A stretch of 8,784 bases of DNA from Chloroflexota bacterium (GTDB taxonomy: Bacteria; Chloroflexota; Anaerolineae; CG2-30-64-16). The stretch covers positions 1 to 8,784 of the forward strand of contig JAKPQT010000060.1 of the NCBI GenBank assembly GCA_029555885.1, given 5' to 3'. The notes below the pieces were generated by a model, which saw only the letters and a list, made by a program, of their open reading frames with translations, searched no databases and was not told the origin of the DNA. The translations under genes were made by a program, and so were the position numbers. Numbering within the stretch: the stretch's first letter is position 1; each line of letters begins with the position of its first letter. This document shows, piece by piece, positions 6,416 to 8,784 of the stretch.

Positions 6416-6709
6416 TCACTCCATTTCGGCTGCTTCGCGCGCCCGCGCGATATAGCGCCGCGCGGTCTCCAGATCGCCGGCTAGTAGATAGCTGGCGGCC
6501 AGCCGCGCCGCGCTACGCACTTCCGCGGGCATGGCCGCGTCGGAAAGACGCTCTATGGCCGCGCGCAGCAACCGCTTTTCGGACTGTAGCCGCAAGCCCT
6601 CGGATGCATCTACGATATCACCTTCGTCGGTTACGTTGTCGGGCTGGCCGCTCAGCCGGTGCCAGCGGGCCACGTCGCTCTCGCGCCGTAGGTCATCCGT
6701 ATCGCTCAT
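6416..6709 (-). CDS. Small hypothetical protein, 97 residues, helical
   Basis: I do not recognise this gene. It encodes 97 residues, acidic in the first 35 (MSDTDDLRRESDVARWHRL and on) and rich in Ala, Arg and Glu later. The last 35 residues (RSAARLAASYLLAGDLETA and on, 65-97) look like a helix pair of the TPR type, ending in an amphipathic helix with Arg and Glu. No membrane segment, signal or cysteine is present. Codon use is GC-rich like its neighbours, though with somewhat more A/T in the third position, which supports a real gene. There is no good Shine-Dalgarno site before ATG 6709; instead an extended -10 box sits just upstream, as expected for a leaderless mRNA. It converges on the glucokinase gene with 7 nt between stops and no visible terminator. 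Confidence 0.72.
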   Translation of the reverse strand: MSDTDDLRRESDVARWHRLSGQPDNVTDEGDIVDASEGLRLQSEKRLLRAAIERLSDAAMPAEVRSAARLAASYLLAGDLETARRYIARAREAAEME

Positions 6710-6715
6710 TCCCGC

Positions 6716-6724
6716 ATTGTATCA
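6716..6724 (-). promoter_or_regulatory. Extended -10 promoter box TGATACAAT for the 97-residue gene
   Basis: On the minus strand TG-A-TACAAT combines the TGN extension with a 5-of-6 match to TATAAT. The expected start of transcription, about 7 nt downstream, falls on 6709, the A of the ATG. A TTGACA further upstream (6752-6747) is 25 nt from this box, too far for a standard -35. Confidence 0.5.
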
Positions 6725-6740
6725 CAACCGCTGACGGGAA

Positions 6741-6752
6741 TTGACCTGTCAA
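6741..6752. promoter_or_regulatory. Palindrome TTGACCTGTCAA, possible operator
   Basis: Perfect 5-bp half-sites TTGAC and GTCAA flank a 2-bp centre; another GTCAA lies at 6771-6775. It sits about 20 bp upstream of the extended -10 box of the small minus-strand gene, where a regulator could act. The binding protein is unknown. Confidence 0.3.
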
Positions 6753-6821
6753 TCCTGCCAAAACTGTCCGGTCAACACCATTGCATCGTAGCCCGTAGAC
6801 GCGAAGAGACCTCCGTGACGT

Positions 6822-6939
6822 CCCCCCCGGCAAAGCCGGCCGCCCCGAAGGTCCCCTCACCCCCAAATAACCTTTCCCTGAAGCCCCATGTCCCCTGATG
6901 CTTGCTCCCGCCCCCAGAAGCTCGCATCCACCCACACCC
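6822..6939 (-). other. C-rich tract (G-runs on the minus strand)
   Basis: Eleven runs of three or more C occur within 118 nt on the + strand (6822-6828, 6843-6846, 6853-6856, 6860-6864, 6876-6878, 6884-6887, 6892-6895, 6907-6909, 6911-6915, 6931-6933, 6937-6939). The minus strand is therefore G-run rich. No four consecutive runs satisfy the strict 1-7-nt loop rule, since loops of 11-15 nt interrupt the series, so G-quadruplex formation is only possible with long loops. Confidence 0.45.
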
Positions 6940-7157
6940 AAGGAGGAGAAGCTGTCCCTGAATCCTGGACGCAGTGTAGCATGGCCCGTGCCGCCGGTCA
7001 TCCTCCGAAAGAGGGAAATGTGACTGGGCCTTTCTACTCCAATTTCCAGTGCTCATGTACCAGAAAAGCAGGAGATTAGTTGCTCACGCAACCTTCCGCG
7101 CTGCGACTGCGTACTCGGATTATCACGAGCTGGAGCAGCTTGTGCGCATGTTCGAAC

Positions 7158-7163
7158 GAGGAG
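7158..7163 (+). promoter_or_regulatory. Shine-Dalgarno site GAGGAG of the lipoprotein gene
   Basis: GAGGAG ends 9 nt before the first of two adjacent ATG codons (7173, 7176). The spacing favours 7173 as the start. Confidence 0.65.
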
Positions 7164-7172
7164 CAGATCACA

Positions 7173-8784
7173 ATGATGCCCATTCCGAATCGTCTTGAAC
7201 GCTGGAGCCTGGCCTGCATTATGCTCGCTTTGTTTGTCCTGCTGATGGCAGGGTGCGCGGCCCTGCCGGTGGAGCCACCGACGCCGGCGCCCGAGATCCC
7301 GGCGCCGTCGATCGCCGGTGTCGCGCTGTGGGGCGCCGTCCCCGTTGCGGGCGCGCGCGTGGACCTGCGCGTGCCCGGCTGGCGCGCCGACCCGGACGCG
7401 GCGACGAACACCCTCGCGACCACGACCACCGGTACAGATGGCCGGTTTGTCTTCGAGGATGCACCGGCCGGCGACTGGACGCTCGTCGCCATCTGGCCGG
7501 ACGGCGAGGAAAGCGCAGGGGCCACGCCGCCCGCCAACACGGAGTCCGGCGAGCCTGTGGACACGGTCATCCGCATGGAGCGGCGGCTGGCGCTGGAAGA
7601 ACCGATGGGCGCCTCGGTCAGCCCGACGCCCATGCTGCGGTGGAGCAACCTGCCAGAGGCAGCCGGCTACCGTGTGTGGATCATCGACGCGGGCACGACC
7701 GAGCTGGTCGTCAACCAGGACACGAACGACGCGACATACACGGTCGAGACGCCGCTGACTGCGGGCCGCGTCTACCAGATTCTCGTCAGCGCGTTGGACG
7801 CAGGGGGCCAGCCGCTTGCCAACGCACAGCTCGAAGTAACCGTCTCCGATGCCGAGACAGCCGTGCCGCAGCCCTCTCCCGCATACGAGTTGGTCCTGCC
7901 GCCGGTCTGCTTCCAGGAAGGACTGGCTACCTACTTCAACCTGGAGGCGGGCATCTGCCTCGCGCTGCCCCACGGGTTCGCGGTCGCCGACCCGGCGCAG
8001 TTGGTGGGCACGATCACGGGCCAGCCCGCAGGCCAGGGGCCTGAGCCTCTCTTCGCCAGCCTGACCGTCGAAGTCAAGCCTGCGGAGGGCAAGGACCTCG
8101 CGACGCTCGTCGAGGAGCACCTGGCGCAGTATGCGGAGATCCCTGTCGATATCACGCGGACGCCCATCACGTTCGGGGGCGAGGCGGCTGAACTCCTGGA
8201 GCCGGTCCCGGGCCGGCTCAGCTCGCGGCAGATTGCGGTCGTGCACGGGCCGGAGAAGTTCTACCTCCTGACGCTGTGGCCCTCGTTCGCAGACACGCCC
8301 GCGGACCAGGTCAATCCCGAAGGTCAACGGGCGGAGGCAGACGTGAACCGGCTGTTCGAGGCGTTGAGCGCCAGCTTTGCCTTCCTGCCGCCCGAAGGCG
8401 TGCCCATCGCGGACGGCGTCACCGTGCGGCAGAGCTGCCTAGGCGGCGAGCAGGCGTTCGTCCTGCGGCCAGCGGAAGGCTACTGCCTCGTGCTGCCGCA
8501 GCGGTTCAGCCTGTTGCCCCAGGACGACGGCTCGCTGGGCATGGCCGGGCCGGCGCTCGACTGGAGCGCGGAACCGGCGCGGGCGTTGCTCAAGGTGTTC
8601 GTGAAACCGGCGGCCGGGCAGACGCTCCGGCAGCTCGTGGATGCCTACGTGGACCAGCTTCCGCCGACCGAAGTTCCGGTCAAGCAGACCGAGATCAGCC
8701 TCGGCGGGGAGCCGGCCATCCGGCTCGATGGCGTGCCGAGCCGCAACGGGACGACCGAAATCCTGGCCGTGCACAACGACATCC
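7173..8784 (+). CDS. Secreted lipoprotein with TTR-like, FN3-like and duplicated Cys-pair domains (3' end outside window)
   Basis: The frame is open from ATG 7173 to the window edge, 537 codons with no stop, so the C-terminus is missing. Residues 1-28 form a lipoprotein signal: basic start (NRLER), hydrophobic core (LACIMLALFVLL) and lipobox LMAGC, with Cys28 as the lipidated residue; the protein should sit on the outer face of the membrane. A Pro-rich linker follows (30-45). Residues 46-115 resemble a carboxypeptidase-regulatory (TTR-like) domain: PVAGARVDLRV, then TTTGTDGRFVFEDAPAGDWT. Residues about 140-225 resemble a fibronectin type III domain (PTPMLRWSNLPEAAGYRVWI, GRVYQILVSAL). Residues about 238-369 and 414-537 are two diverged copies of one further domain, each with two cysteines 16 residues apart (Cys246/Cys262 and Cys422/Cys438). 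Function is unknown; the make-up suggests a surface binding or structural protein. No enzyme motif is visible. Confidence 0.9.
   Translation, partial: MMPIPNRLERWSLACIMLALFVLLMAGCAALPVEPPTPAPEIPAPSIAGVALWGAVPVAGARVDLRVPGWRADPDAATNTLATTTTGTDGRFVFEDAPAGDWTLVAIWPDGEESAGATPPANTESGEPVDTVIRMERRLALEEPMGASVSPTPMLRWSNLPEAAGYRVWIIDAGTTELVVNQDTNDATYTVETPLTAGRVYQILVSALDAGGQPLANAQLEVTVSDAETAVPQPSPAYELVLPPVCFQEGLATYFNLEAGICLALPHGFAVADPAQLVGTITGQPAGQGPEPLFASLTVEVKPAEGKDLATLVEEHLAQYAEIPVDITRTPITFGGEAAELLEPVPGRLSSRQIAVVHGPEKFYLLTLWPSFADTPADQVNPEGQRAEADVNRLFEALSASFAFLPPEGVPIADGVTVRQSCLGGEQAFVLRPAEGYCLVLPQRFSLLPQDDGSLGMAGPALDWSAEPARALLKVFVKPAAGQTLRQLVDAYVDQLPPTEVPVKQTEISLGGEPAIRLDGVPSRNGTTEILAVHNDI
7884..8279 (+). 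repeat. Protein repeat copy A (Cys-pair domain), residues 238-369
   Basis: First copy of the duplicated lipoprotein domain. Key blocks are CFQEGLATYFNLEAGICLAL, SLTVEVKPAEGKDLATLVEE and ITFGGEAAELLEPVPG. They match copy B in the same order, with about 176 residues between equivalent cysteines. Confidence 0.75.
8412..8784 (+). repeat. Protein repeat copy B (Cys-pair domain), residues 414-537, cut by window end
   Basis: Second copy. Blocks CLGGEQAFVLRPAEGYCLVL, LLKVFVKPAAGQTLRQLVDA and ISLGGEPAIRLDGVPS align with copy A, keeping Cys-x15-Cys, the VxVKPAxG block and GGExA. The copy continues beyond the window. Confidence 0.75.

Larger units (their letters stand above)
6710..7172. other. Intergenic region of about 460 bp without a convincing gene
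   Basis: This lies between the start of the minus-strand 97-residue gene and the start of the lipoprotein gene, so it must hold promoters in both directions. It contains the extended -10 box of the small gene, the palindrome TTGACCTGTCAA (6741-6752), a hairpin CCGGC-AAA-GCCGG (6827-6839) and a C-rich tract (6822-6939). Minus-strand frames here (for example 6693-7001) have Gly/Ser-rich translations without family features and no ribosome site. I saw no tRNA or clear riboswitch, and no clear promoter for the lipoprotein gene. Confidence 0.6.

Noticed and set aside
6747..6752. TTGACA (minus strand) as -35 box of the small gene
   Set aside because: The spacer to the TACAAT box is 25 nt, well beyond the usual 16-18 nt; it is better explained as half of the palindrome.
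6822..6939. Canonical G-quadruplex on the minus strand
   Set aside because: No four consecutive G-runs have all loops of 7 nt or less; loops of 11, 14 and 15 nt break the series.
6693..7001. Minus-strand frame of 102 codons in the intergenic region
   Set aside because: It overlaps the start and promoter of the 97-residue gene and its Gly/Ser-rich translation comes from the C-rich tract; no ribosome site.
7141..7160. GTTCGAAC as a tRNA T-loop
   Set aside because: No acceptor, D or anticodon stem can be built around it.
7053..8327. Long minus-strand open frame (424 codons)
   Set aside because: It is antisense to the lipoprotein frame, which has a signal peptide, lipobox, recognisable domains and a ribosome site. 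The minus frame is Arg-rich with no family motif; long antisense frames are common at this GC content.

Overview
This is an 8.8-kb stretch of a GC-rich bacterial genome that is almost entirely coding. Clean Shine-Dalgarno sites, ATGA start/stop overlaps and a lipobox lipoprotein show it is bacterial. The GC-rich codon use, an E. coli-type glucokinase, a low-complexity '-TTGCGT-CTTGGCGT-' leader and a GTTCGTAG...CTACGAAC palindromic intergenic element would fit a Chloroflexota-like or other environmental bacterium, but that placement is a guess from style and not from a marker gene.

Region 1 (82-5255, + strand) reads as one operon of four tightly packed genes: a GH29 alpha-L-fucosidase with a C-terminal F5/8C (discoidin-like) domain, an aldo/keto reductase of the D-threo-aldose (L-fucose) dehydrogenase type, a zinc-type medium-chain alcohol dehydrogenase, and a 565-residue protein I do not recognise. 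Gaps are 13 and 14 nt, then a 4-nt overlap. The simplest reading is release of L-fucose from glycans followed by its oxidation, with the unknown protein (a weak phosphoribosyltransferase-like N-terminal half and a central winged helix) as an accessory or regulatory member. The operon ends in a 66-bp imperfect palindrome (5247-5312) whose left arm supplies the last two codons and the stop codon of the fourth gene and contains a terminator-like hairpin.

Region 2 (5313-6408, + strand) is a separate unit: a possible promoter with a perfect 6-bp inverted repeat over its -35 box, then a complete glucokinase. It faces, tail to tail with a 7-nt gap, a small minus-strand gene (6416-6709, 97 residues, unrecognised) whose extended -10 box is placed so that its mRNA would be leaderless.

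Region 3 (6710-7172) is about 460 bp without a convincing gene. It holds a 12-bp palindrome, a small GC hairpin and a strongly C-rich (+ strand) tract of 11 C-runs. Region 4 (7173-8784, + strand, running off the window) is a secreted lipoprotein with a carboxypeptidase-regulatory/TTR-like domain, an FN3-like domain and two diverged copies of a Cys-pair domain of about 125 residues that I cannot name.

The most promising unexplained items are the fourth operon gene, the duplicated Cys-pair domain of the lipoprotein, and the palindromic element that overlaps a stop codon. I see no mobile element, CRISPR array, tRNA or rRNA in the window.
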